Shown: one piece after another, positions 51,824 to 61,936 of the stretch | How positions within the stretch are numbered: position 1 is the first letter of the stretch | How the letters are laid out: every line of letters starts with the position of its first letter | Assembly: GCF_014192375.1 (NCBI RefSeq) | Contig: NZ_JACHXV010000002.1 | Coordinates: 171,472 to 235,471, forward strand | Direction of reading: 5' to 3' | Length of the DNA: 64,000 nucleotides | Source of the DNA: Endobacter medicaginis | GTDB taxonomy: Bacteria; Pseudomonadota; Alphaproteobacteria; Acetobacterales; Acetobacteraceae | The notes under the pieces: model-generated | Told to the model about the DNA's origin: nothing | The model's input: only the letters and a program-made list of their open reading frames with translations | Database searches by the model: none | Translations under genes and position numbers: made by a program

Positions 51824-52104
51824 GCGTGCTGCGGCGGCTGGTCCCGCTGGCCGGGCTGGCGGCGATGACGGCCGGGCTGCTGGGAGCGCTGGTGCGCGGA
51901 CGCTCCTCGGCGACGGCGCTGACCCGGGAACGCGATGCGCTGGTCGCGGAACGTCGCCGGCTCGTGCACGATCTGCGCGGCCATCTCTCGCCGATGATGA
52001 TGGTGTCGGAGCGCCTCGCCACCCACACCGATCCGTCGGTGGCACGCCTGGCGACGCTGATGCTGGACCGGGTCGAACGTGCGAGCGCGTCGCTGCGCCG
52101 TTAG
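51820..52104 (+). CDS. Small membrane-anchored protein with orphan HisKA-like segment
   Basis: A 94-residue protein. A hydrophobic helix (LVPLAGLAAMTAGLLGALV) is followed by a charged coil (ALTRERDALVAERRRL) and VHDLRGHLSPMMMVSERLA, which looks like the H-box of a histidine-kinase dimerisation domain. A second helix (ARLATLMLDRVERASASL) follows. No ATPase domain is attached or adjacent. It overlaps the ArsC-like gene (ATGA) and ends two bases before convergent rodA. Function unknown; the kinase resemblance is by motif only. Confidence 0.68.
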   Translation: MSVLRRLVPLAGLAAMTAGLLGALVRGRSSATALTRERDALVAERRRLVHDLRGHLSPMMMVSERLATHTDPSVARLATLMLDRVERASASLRR

Positions 52105-52106
52105 CC

Positions 52107-53258
52107 TCAGTCGCGATGCTTCTTCGGCAGCATCTCGTCGTGACGATGCACGAACACCGACATCAGCAGCCCGAAGCCGAGCATGACCATCAGCATCGCC
52201 GAGCCGCCCCAGGAGACCAGCGGCAGTGGCACCCCGCCAACCGGAATCGCCCCCATCACCATCGACAGGTTGACCAGGCAGTAGAGAAAGAAATTCATCG
52301 AGATGCCGAGCGCGAGCAGCCGTCCGAACGGGCTGCGTGCGAGGATCGCCATCGTCATGCCGCCCAGCACCAGCGCCAGCAGCAGCCCCATCACGGTCAG
52401 CCCCCCCACCAGCCCCCACTCCTCGGCGATGGTGGTGAAGATGAAGTCAGTCTGCTTCTCGGGCAGGAAGTTGAGCTGTCCCTGGGTGCCGTGCAGGTAT
52501 CCCTGCCCCCACATCCCGCCGGAGCCGAGCGCGATCTTGGACTGGATGATGTTGTAGCCCGCGCCGCGCGGATCGCTCTCGGGATGCAGGAAGGTGGTGA
52601 TGCGCTGGCGCTGGTAGTCGTGCAGATGCGCATAGGCGATCCGCAGCAGCATCGGCACCGGGGCCGCCAGCAGGGCGATCATCCACCAGCGCATCCCCGC
52701 GCCGAGAAAGATCGTCGCCCCCACCGCGCCAATGATCACCGCCGTGCCCAGATTGGGCTCCTTCAGTACCAGCGCCACCGGCAGCAACGTCAGCAGCGCG
52801 GGCGGAACCAGCCAGAGCGGATTGCGCATCCGTTCCCACGAGATGTGCTGGAAATAGGCGGCGAGTGCCAGGGCGAGCGCGATCTTGGCGAATTCCGACG
52901 GCTGCACCTGGGTGCCGCCGATGATCAGCCAGCGCTCGGCCCCTTTGCCGACATGGCCCATCCTGAGCACCAGCACCAGCAGCACGATCGACACCGCGTA
53001 AGCCGGCCAGGCGAGCTTGCTGAGCACCCGCAGCGGCGTCATCGCCAGCGCGATCATCATCAGGAAGCCGAAACCGAAGCGCAGGGTCTGCGGCTCGGCA
53101 TAGGGATAGGGACTGCCGCCGGCGACCGAATACAGCGCCGTGTAGCCGACCCCGGCCAGCGCGCAGATCAGCAGCGCATAGGCCCAGTTGATCCGCAGCA
53201 GCTTGCCTGCAACACCGAAGCCGGGGGTGGCGCGCCACAGGCGGCGTTCGTTGATCAC
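52107..53258 (-). CDS. rodA: Rod-shape determining protein RodA (SEDS glycosyltransferase)
   Basis: A 383-residue SEDS-family peptidoglycan polymerase with about ten hydrophobic helices. QPSEFAKIALALALAAYF, KEPNLGTAVIIG and the long periplasmic loop QRQRITTFLHPESDPRGAGYN...GSGGMWGQGY are diagnostic; the Asp in the loop region is catalytic in the family. It works with PBP2 (mrdA), whose stop overlaps its GTG start (GTGA). Confidence 0.95.
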   Translation of the reverse strand: MINERRLWRATPGFGVAGKLLRINWAYALLICALAGVGYTALYSVAGGSPYPYAEPQTLRFGFGFLMMIALAMTPLRVLSKLAWPAYAVSIVLLVLVLRMGHVGKGAERWLIIGGTQVQPSEFAKIALALALAAYFQHISWERMRNPLWLVPPALLTLLPVALVLKEPNLGTAVIIGAVGATIFLGAGMRWWMIALLAAPVPMLLRIAYAHLHDYQRQRITTFLHPESDPRGAGYNIIQSKIALGSGGMWGQGYLHGTQGQLNFLPEKQTDFIFTTIAEEWGLVGGLTVMGLLLALVLGGMTMAILARSPFGRLLALGISMNFFLYCLVNLSMVMGAIPVGGVPLPLVSWGGSAMLMVMLGFGLLMSVFVHRHDEMLPKKHRD

Positions 53259-55363
53259 TGGTCCGGCCCCTCCGCCCCGTTGTCGACCGCGGCCCCGCTG
53301 CCGAGCCCGTTGCCCTCGAAAATGGAGCTGAACTCGGTATCGGACTCCGTCTGCGGCTGCGGGGCGGCCGGCGTTCCGGACGGCCCGCCCACTCCGGACG
53401 GAGCGCTCTGGGCCGACGCCACCACCAGCGCCGGATCCGGCTGCGGCTTCCAGGCCTGGCTCCGATTGCCCGGGTCGCGCTCGAGCACCTGCATCATGAT
53501 GTCGCGCGCCAGCGGGGCGGCCACGTCGGCGCCGGCGTTGCCGTGCTCGATCACCACGCTCAGCGCGTAGCGCGGTGCCTCATAGGGCGCATAACAGATG
53601 AACAGCGCATGCGGCCGATACTGCCACGGCAGCTCGGCCGAGTTGAAATGCCCGTGCTCGCGCGCCCAGCGCGACACCCGCCGCACCTGAGCGGAGCCGG
53701 TCTTGCCGGCCATCGTCACCCCCGGCAGCGGCAGCCTCGCCTTGGGCGCGGTGCCGTAGCGCTCGTTGATCACCGCCCACATCCCCGAGCGCACCGAGTC
53801 GAGCCAGGCTGGATCGAAGGCGAGCGGCGGGGCGCTGTCATGGGCGGCGCGAGGGTCGGGCTGGCCGTTCTGCGCCCGGGTCAGATGGGCATCGAGCTGC
53901 CGCCCGCTGGCCAGCCGCGCGGTGTAGAGCGCGAGCTGGAGCGGCGTCGCCTGCACGAAGCCCTGGCCGATGCCCGCATTGACGATGTCGCCCTCGCTGA
54001 GGTGATGGCCGCGGCGATGCGCCCAGGCAGCAGTCGGGATCACGCCCTCGCGCACATGCGTCAGCTCGATATCGGGACGCACCCCCAGCCCGAGATCGCC
54101 ACCGTAGCGGGCGATCACGTCCATGCCGGTGCGGCGCGCCACCTCGAAGAAGAACACGTCGCAACTGAACTTGATGCCGCCGTGCAGGTCCAGCGAGCCA
54201 TGCCCGTGCTTGGCCCAGCAGTGGAAGCGCACATTGCCGATGTCGATGTAGCCGCGGCAGTCGATGCGGTCGCCGGGTTTCAGCGTGCCGGCCTGCAGCG
54301 CCGCCATCGCCACCGCCGGCTTGAAGGTCGAGCCGGGCGGATACACGCCGGCGGCGGCCTTGTTGAGCAGCGGCGTCTGCGGATCGTCCATCCACGCCTT
54401 CCACTGCGTCTGGCTGACCCCGGAATCGAACAGCGACGGCTCGAACGAGGGGTGGCTGACCATCGCCAGCACCTCGCCGTTGCGCACATCCATCACCACC
54501 GTCGAGGCGGCGGTGCCCTCGAGCTGGTCCATCAGCGCGGTCTGCAGGCCGGCATCGATGGTGGTGGCCATCGTCGCCCCGGGCGTGCCCTCCTCGCGGT
54601 CGAGCTCGCGCAGCATCCGGCCAACGGCGTTGACCTCGACCTGGACGGTACCGGGATGGCCGCGCAGCGCGTCATCCTCCGCCGCCTCGTAGGCCGAACG
54701 CCCGACGCGCGCGCCGGGCAATGCCAAAATCGGATCGTCGGCCAGCTCGCGGTCGTTGGGCGGCCCGACATAGCCGATCACATGCGCGAAGGTCGGCCCA
54801 TGCGGGTACAGCCGCGTGGTGCCGACATCGACCACGATGCCCGGCAGGTCGGGCGCGTTGACCTCGATCTTCGCCATCTCCTCCCATGAGAGAAATTCGC
54901 GCAGCATGACGGGGATGAACTTGCGCTTGTGCGCCGCATCGCGCTCGATCCGCGCCCGCTCGTGCGGCTCCAGCGGGATCAGCAGCGAGAAGCGGTCCAG
55001 GGTGGCGGCCAGGTCGGTGGTCTCTTCCGGCAGCAGCAGGGCGCGCCAGTTGATGCGGTTGCCGGCGAGCACCTCGCCGAACCGGTCGGTGATCAGTCCG
55101 CGCGGCGGCGCGAGCATGCGGGTGCTGACCCGGTTGGCCTCGGCGAGATCGGAGAAATGCTGGCCCTGCTCGACCTGGAGGCGGTAGAGCCGCGCCCCGA
55201 GTGCTCCGAGCGCGCCGGTCTGCACCATCATCAGCAGCACCGCGCGTCGGGTGAACACCGCCCTGCCCTTGCTGCGCAGCTCGCGCGCATCCATCGGCGC
55301 GCGGTCGAACAGCCGCCCGACCATCCGGCTCGCTCCGGCGCGTCGTCCGAACGGACGCTTCAT
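53255..55363 (-). CDS. mrdA: Penicillin-binding protein 2 (elongasome transpeptidase)
   Basis: A 702-residue class B PBP. A single N-terminal helix (TRRAVLLMMVQTGALGAL) is followed by the pedestal domain with the R1 motif RGLITDRFGEVLA. The transpeptidase has S345-x-x-K348 (STFK) and KTGS at 554-557, with an SCD triad between. A Pro/Gln/Ser-rich tail of about 70 residues follows. I used the ATG at 55363; one at 55294 is also possible. It pairs with RodA in lateral wall synthesis. Confidence 0.95.
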   Translation of the reverse strand: MKRPFGRRAGASRMVGRLFDRAPMDARELRSKGRAVFTRRAVLLMMVQTGALGALGARLYRLQVEQGQHFSDLAEANRVSTRMLAPPRGLITDRFGEVLAGNRINWRALLLPEETTDLAATLDRFSLLIPLEPHERARIERDAAHKRKFIPVMLREFLSWEEMAKIEVNAPDLPGIVVDVGTTRLYPHGPTFAHVIGYVGPPNDRELADDPILALPGARVGRSAYEAAEDDALRGHPGTVQVEVNAVGRMLRELDREEGTPGATMATTIDAGLQTALMDQLEGTAASTVVMDVRNGEVLAMVSHPSFEPSLFDSGVSQTQWKAWMDDPQTPLLNKAAAGVYPPGSTFKPAVAMAALQAGTLKPGDRIDCRGYIDIGNVRFHCWAKHGHGSLDLHGGIKFSCDVFFFEVARRTGMDVIARYGGDLGLGVRPDIELTHVREGVIPTAAWAHRRGHHLSEGDIVNAGIGQGFVQATPLQLALYTARLASGRQLDAHLTRAQNGQPDPRAAHDSAPPLAFDPAWLDSVRSGMWAVINERYGTAPKARLPLPGVTMAGKTGSAQVRRVSRWAREHGHFNSAELPWQYRPHALFICYAPYEAPRYALSVVIEHGNAGADVAAPLARDIMMQVLERDPGNRSQAWKPQPDPALVVASAQSAPSGVGGPSGTPAAPQPQTESDTEFSSIFEGNGLGSGAAVDNGAEGPDQ

Positions 55364-55382
55364 GCCCGCACCGTCGGCGCGC

Positions 55383-55958
55383 TCAGCCGTGCGGGCGTGC
55401 GACCACCCGCATGCACCAGGCAAACGGCCCCGACAGCACCAGATACTCGCCGAGCGCGAAGCCGAACTGCAGCGCCGCCGAGCCGGGTGGCAGCAGTCGC
55501 CATTCGAGCAGCATGGTCGCCAGCCACTCGATCAGACAGCACAGCGCGGCCACGCCCGCGAACACCAGCCAGATCACCAGCGCGCCCTGACGCATCAGCG
55601 CCTGCCGCCATGCGATGCCCGCGACATGCGCGATCAGCAGCAGCACCACCGACAGGCCCAGCGGTCCGGTGCCGAGCAGATCGACCAGCAGCCCGAGCAC
55701 GAATACCACCGGCGACGGCATCACCCGCGGCAGGAACAGCGACCAGTAGAACACACAGGCCAGCTCCGCGCCGAGCAGCAGCGCCGGCTGCGCCGGCAGA
55801 CCGAGCGGCGCATGCAGCAGCAGCAGCAGCACGACCGCGATCGCCGCGGGCAAGGCGGCGCGGGATGCGGCATCGAGCCGGCGGCCGAGCGTCTGCCGCG
55901 GCCGTATTCCGGGCCGGCGCTCGAACTGTCTGCTCTCGTAGCTCGGTGGGGTGACCAT
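55383..55958 (-). CDS. mreD: Rod-shape determining protein MreD
   Basis: A 191-residue membrane protein with five or six hydrophobic helices after a basic N-terminal tail (RPGIRPRQTLGRRLDAASRA). The family is poorly conserved in sequence; the assignment rests on LPRVMPSPVVFVLGLLVDLLGTGPLGLS and position between mreC and mrdA. It stabilises the MreBCD complex. Confidence 0.9.
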   Translation of the reverse strand: MVTPPSYESRQFERRPGIRPRQTLGRRLDAASRAALPAAIAVVLLLLLHAPLGLPAQPALLLGAELACVFYWSLFLPRVMPSPVVFVLGLLVDLLGTGPLGLSVVLLLIAHVAGIAWRQALMRQGALVIWLVFAGVAALCCLIEWLATMLLEWRLLPPGSAALQFGFALGEYLVLSGPFAWCMRVVARPHG

Positions 55959-55977
55959 CCATCACGCGTCCGGCGGC

Positions 55978-56985
55978 TCAGGGTTGCGCCGGTTCCGGCT
56001 TCGCGACGACGGGCTTGAGCAGATGCGCGAGGAACGGCAACCCTGCGGCATTGGCCCGGGCGATGCCGAGCAGGCCGTGCGAGGCGGCAGGGGCTGCGGC
56101 CCTCGGCGCATCGGGCGGCGCCGTCTCCGTCTCGGCGGCATGCGCGCGACCGGGCGCGTCGGGCGGCAGGATCGAGGTCAGCCCGTAGTCGAAGATACGC
56201 ACCAGATCGAGCGAATCGAGCGACGCGGCCGGAATGACGACGGGTGTGCCGGGGTGGTCGTAATGCACCGTGCCGACCGGCAGCCCGGCAGGAAAGGCAC
56301 CGGCCTCGGCGCTGGTCACCACACGCTCGCCTTCCTTGGGCATGACATCCTGCGGATAGTACATCAGCCGCGGCCACGCGGCGTTGGTGCCCAGCACGAT
56401 GGCGCGGGCATGGCTGTCGGCCAGCATCACCGGCACCCGCGACGTGGCATCGGTGATCAGCAGGATACGCGCGCTGCGACTGCCGAGCTGACTGACCCGA
56501 CCGACCAGACCTGACGCGTCGAGCGCGATCTGGCCCCGCTGCACCGGGCTGTTCGGCCCGACCGACAGCAGCACCGCGCGGTCATACAGGCCGCCGGTAT
56601 CGGCCACCACGCGGGCGGTGACGAAGCTCGGTTCCGGCTGCGGCAGCCAGTGCAACTGCGCGCGCAGGGCGACATTCTCCGTCGCCAGCGCCTGAGCTGC
56701 GTCATACCAGCGACGCAGGCGGGCATTCTCGGCCCGCAGCTCCGCATTCTCGTGCGCCACATGCAGCACCGACACCGCCGTGGCCAGCATGTCGCGCACG
56801 CCGCTCGCCGGTCCGCCGACCAGCGAGTAGGCCGGCGCGACCGCGTCTGAGGCAACGGCACGCAATTGCTGCGCCGGCCCGGGTGCAACGCGGGCGAGCA
56901 GTGTCACGGCCAGTGCAGCGAGCACCAGCCCCGGCAGCACGAGGCGCGACAGCGCCTGACGGGCCTGGATCGACAGACGAACCAC
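55978..56985 (-). CDS. mreC: Rod-shape determining protein MreC
   Basis: A 335-residue bitopic protein. An N-terminal helix (LVLPGLVLAALAVTLLARV) is followed by a coiled coil (HVAHENAELRAENARLRRW, ENVALRAQL) and two beta-barrels (SFVTARVVADTGGLYDRAV..., GLVGRVSQLG, LITDATSRVPVML). The C-terminal 60 residues are Ala/Pro-rich and not conserved. The start is GTG. It scaffolds PBP2 activation outside the membrane. Confidence 0.94.
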   Translation of the reverse strand: MVRLSIQARQALSRLVLPGLVLAALAVTLLARVAPGPAQQLRAVASDAVAPAYSLVGGPASGVRDMLATAVSVLHVAHENAELRAENARLRRWYDAAQALATENVALRAQLHWLPQPEPSFVTARVVADTGGLYDRAVLLSVGPNSPVQRGQIALDASGLVGRVSQLGSRSARILLITDATSRVPVMLADSHARAIVLGTNAAWPRLMYYPQDVMPKEGERVVTSAEAGAFPAGLPVGTVHYDHPGTPVVIPAASLDSLDLVRIFDYGLTSILPPDAPGRAHAAETETAPPDAPRAAAPAASHGLLGIARANAAGLPFLAHLLKPVVAKPEPAQP

Positions 56986-57133
56986 TCTGGGTCTCTCTCC
57001 TCCCCGCGACGTCCCCTGTCTGCGTGCCGGGGACGCAGCCTCGACGTTCAGGACTTAGCAGGCCACTAACTCTTTGATCTGGCGAGTGTCCACCTCGAAC
57101 TGGAAAATCGCCGAATCTCGACCGGGCACACTA

Positions 57134-57163
57134 ACGGGCAGGTCGGAAAAACGACAGGCCCGT
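57134..57163 (-). terminator. Hairpin between mreB and mreC (possible partial terminator)
   Basis: About ten bases after the mreB stop, the minus strand has ACGGGC-CT-GTCG-TTTTTC-CGAC-CT-GCCCGT, a stem of 6+4 bp with a CT/CT internal loop. Only TTAG follows, so this is not a strong Rho-independent terminator. The mreB-mreC gap is 187 bases, unusually long for this operon here. A partial terminator or 3' stabiliser that keeps MreB above MreC/MreD is plausible. Confidence 0.5.
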
Positions 57164-57172
57164 CACGTTGAC

Positions 57173-58216
<1,044 letters not shown>

Positions 58217-58513
58217 TCATCAACTCCGCGCAACGGCCGCCAAGCATGCAGCCGATGCGCCCAGACGGAAGGAAAGACAGGCCGCTTGTGGCCCCGCCCG
58301 GTTCATGAACGGCGGTGCCTGTGCTGGCGGCAGCGTTTACAGAGCCTGTTCGCACCCCGCAAGACTTCGATCGTCGCGTTGGCGCCATCGGCACCGATCC
58401 CCGGTCCGCACGATTTTGCGGCCCTGCCCTGATTTCGCCATCCGGTGGTCCCATGCCTGCCGCGGCCCGACGCTTTGAACCGTCGGGAACGAGATGATGA
58501 AGGAGATGATCCG

Positions 58514-58744
58514 ATGACAGCTACAGCCATCCGGCCGGCCCTGATCGCCGGTGCTGTCGTGCTGTGCACGACGCTCACCGCCTGCAATCCCTACAGTCCC
58601 GGCCAGCGCGCGGTCGGTGGCGGGTTGATCGGTGCGGGCACCGGCGCGGCGGTCGCCGGCGCCACCCGCGGCAATGCCGGCACAGGCGCGCTGATCGGCG
58701 GGCTGGTCGGCGCGGTGGGCGGGGCGGCGACGACGCCACGGTGA
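58514..58744 (+). CDS. Glycine-zipper lipoprotein, first of tandem pair
   Basis: A 76-residue predicted lipoprotein. The signal peptide ends in the lipobox LTAC, so the mature protein is about 52 residues beginning CNPYSPGQRAVGGGLIGAG. A glycine-zipper stretch (GAGTGAAVAGATRGNAG, ALIGGLVGAVGGAA) follows, which inserts in or lies on membranes in related proteins. AAGGAG precedes the ATG at good spacing. Its twin begins 100 bases downstream. The function of this family is not established. Confidence 0.82.
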   Translation: MTATAIRPALIAGAVVLCTTLTACNPYSPGQRAVGGGLIGAGTGAAVAGATRGNAGTGALIGGLVGAVGGAATTPR

Positions 58745-58844
58745 GCGCGGCGCATCTTTACCCCCCATCAAGAGTTTAGGACGTATCGAGACTCCGGACC
58801 GTTGGCCCGGATCGAGAATTTCAGACCTTCACAGGAGACCGATC

Positions 58845-59129
58845 ATGAAGCGCAACCCTCTCCTCCGTCTCGGCGTGGCTCCGCTCGCGCTCGCAGGCGC
58901 GCTGGGGATCGCCGGATGCACCAACCCCTATGACCCCGGCCAGCGCGCCGTCGGCGGCGGCCTGATCGGAGCTGGCACAGGTGCGGCGATCGGCGCACTC
59001 GCCGGTGGCGGTCACGGTGCGGCGATCGGCGCGCTGGTCGGCGGCGGCGTCGGTGCGGCCGGCGGCGCGGTCACCACCCCGCAGGCGCCGCGTCAGGGCT
59101 ATTATCGACAGAACGGCTACGGCTACTGA
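58845..59129 (+). CDS. Glycine-zipper lipoprotein, second of tandem pair
   Basis: A 94-residue lipoprotein with lipobox IAGC and mature start CTNPYDPGQRAVGGGLIGAG, closely matching its upstream neighbour. The glycine zipper is longer (AALAGGGHGAAIGALVGGG type) and a Tyr/Gln-rich tail (QGYYRQNGYGY) is added. CAGGAG precedes the ATG. It is convergent with leuA. The 100-base gap between the twins has GGACG-N16-CGTT, loosely like a general-stress ECF promoter. Confidence 0.83.
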   Translation: MKRNPLLRLGVAPLALAGALGIAGCTNPYDPGQRAVGGGLIGAGTGAAIGALAGGGHGAAIGALVGGGVGAAGGAVTTPQAPRQGYYRQNGYGY

Positions 59130-59173
59130 CCAGCGGGCGGCGGAGCGCGTCAGGCCCCCGCCGCCCTCCTCTC

Positions 59174-60748
<1,575 letters not shown>

Positions 60749-60928
60749 TGTCCTGTCTCCAGGGTCGGTGGCCCGGCTTCGCGATGCCTAGGGCGACCCT
60801 TCTGTCCTGCGCGTTGCGGTGGCGTTCCCCCGGGTCGGGATACGCCGCGATGCTTTCACCCCCTGAAGGACGTCGCGCGACCGACGATGCGGCCTGCGCG
60901 TCGTTCAGGGGCGGCTAAGTCGCGCCCC
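60749..60928 (-). promoter_or_regulatory. leuA 5' leader with alternative hairpins (candidate attenuator)
   Basis: Hairpin 1 pairs GGGGCG with CGCCCC (60908-60928). Hairpin 2 pairs CCCCTGAA (60904-60911) with TTCAGGGG (60860-60867), extended by GACG/CGTC. They share 60908-60911 and cannot coexist. A third hairpin, AGGGTCG/CGACCCT (60761-60800), abuts the leuA ribosome site GGAG. There is no U-run, so control may be at translation rather than termination. The rest of the gap to 61133 holds a slightly AT-rich stretch (near 61060-61080), probably the divergent promoters. Confidence 0.5.
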
Positions 60929-61021
60929 GGAAAGAAGGTTCGCGAGACCGAGCGCGCGCAGATCCCCGACCGGCGCGAGGCGCACCGTCACAGGCGACGA
61001 GCAGGTCGGCATGGTCGACAT
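60905..61021 (-). CDS. Putative Leu-rich leader peptide upstream of leuA
   Basis: A 38-codon ORF about 156 bases upstream of leuA. Seven of the last 24 residues are Leu (VRLAPVGDLRALGL..., then ANLLSGARLSRP), including an adjacent Leu pair, with CTC, CTG and CTT codons. Its stop falls inside a segment shared by two mutually exclusive hairpins. This is what a leucine attenuator would need, but the ribosome site is weak and GC-rich DNA gives many chance ORFs. Confidence 0.45.
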   Translation of the reverse strand: MSTMPTCSSPVTVRLAPVGDLRALGLANLLSGARLSRP

Positions 61022-61133
61022 GGGGCGGGAACCTAGCAGCCGGGACACAGGATGCAAACAGACTTTACACATGATTAACGACGTGCCGGTGGCCGCCCTG
61101 CCCCGAACGGCGTTAGCTTCAGCACGCAACGAG

Positions 61134-61901
61134 ATGGCAGATGACGTGACCGCCTTCGCATTTCTCCCCTCCAGATGGTGCCGTCGGGCGCTGGGCAGCA
61201 CGACGATCCTGGCGACCGCCATGCTCTGTGGCTGCGTCGCCGCGCCGCCGCCCGGACCGAGCATCCTCGCCCTGCCCGGCAGCACGCGTAGCCCGGCGCA
61301 ATTCCAGGCCGACGATGCACGCTGCCGAAGCTCGGCCGCCAGTCAGGCCGGCCTGCCGGCCAATGTCGCCGCCAGCGATCCGACCGCCGGTGTGCTGAGC
61401 GCAAGCCAGGCGGCGCAGGAGCGCTACAACGCTTCCTACGCCGGCTGCATGACGGCAGCCGGCGATCAGGTTCCGGCCGCACAGGCGCCTGGCATAGACA
61501 CCACGGTCAACCCTTATGCCTATGGCGGCTATGGAAACGCTGCGAACGTTCCCGTCACCACCTCGATCGAAACCGGCCCCGTCTATGCCGGCTATTCGGG
61601 ATGGGGATGGGGCTGGGGATGGGACGGGTGGTATGGCGGCTTCGCACCGGCCTATGCCTATGGATCGTACGGATACGCGCCCTGGATTCCGTTCGGGCTG
61701 AGCATCGGTTGGGGATGGGGCCCCGGCTGGGGTTACGGCGGCTGGGGCTATCGCGGCTGGGGTCGACCGGGATGGGGCCGCCCGGGATGGGGCCGCCCCG
61801 GCTGGGGTGGTCCCGGCTGGGGGCGGCCGGGCGGCTGGGCCGGCCGGCCGGGCGGCGGCTTTCACGGCGGTGGTTTTCATGGCGGCGGCCCCCATCGTTG
61901 A
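61134..61901 (+). CDS. Gly/Trp-rich predicted lipoprotein
   Basis: A 255-residue protein with a lipoprotein signal (STTILATAMLCGC; lipobox LCGC). The N-terminal mature half has a short conserved-looking helix region with paired cysteines (DDARCRSSAASQ, YNASYAGCMTAAG). The C-terminal half is low complexity, with repeats of GWG, GRPGWG and a His/Gly end (FHGGGFHGGG). I do not recognise a family. The ATG at 61134 places the signal normally; one at 61071 would add 21 residues. It is convergent with the adhesin gene. Confidence 0.7.
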   Translation: MADDVTAFAFLPSRWCRRALGSTTILATAMLCGCVAAPPPGPSILALPGSTRSPAQFQADDARCRSSAASQAGLPANVAASDPTAGVLSASQAAQERYNASYAGCMTAAGDQVPAAQAPGIDTTVNPYAYGGYGNAANVPVTTSIETGPVYAGYSGWGWGWGWDGWYGGFAPAYAYGSYGYAPWIPFGLSIGWGWGPGWGYGGWGYRGWGRPGWGRPGWGRPGWGGPGWGRPGGWAGRPGGGFHGGGFHGGGPHR

Positions 61902-61936
61902 GTTCGCCGCCTGCGTCCCACCGGCAACGTCGACGA

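Noticed and set aside
58770..58800. Possible EcfG-type general stress promoter before the second glycine-zipper lipoprotein
   Set aside because: GGACG-N16-CGTT only approximates GGAAC-N16/17-CGTT, so I did not list it as a feature.
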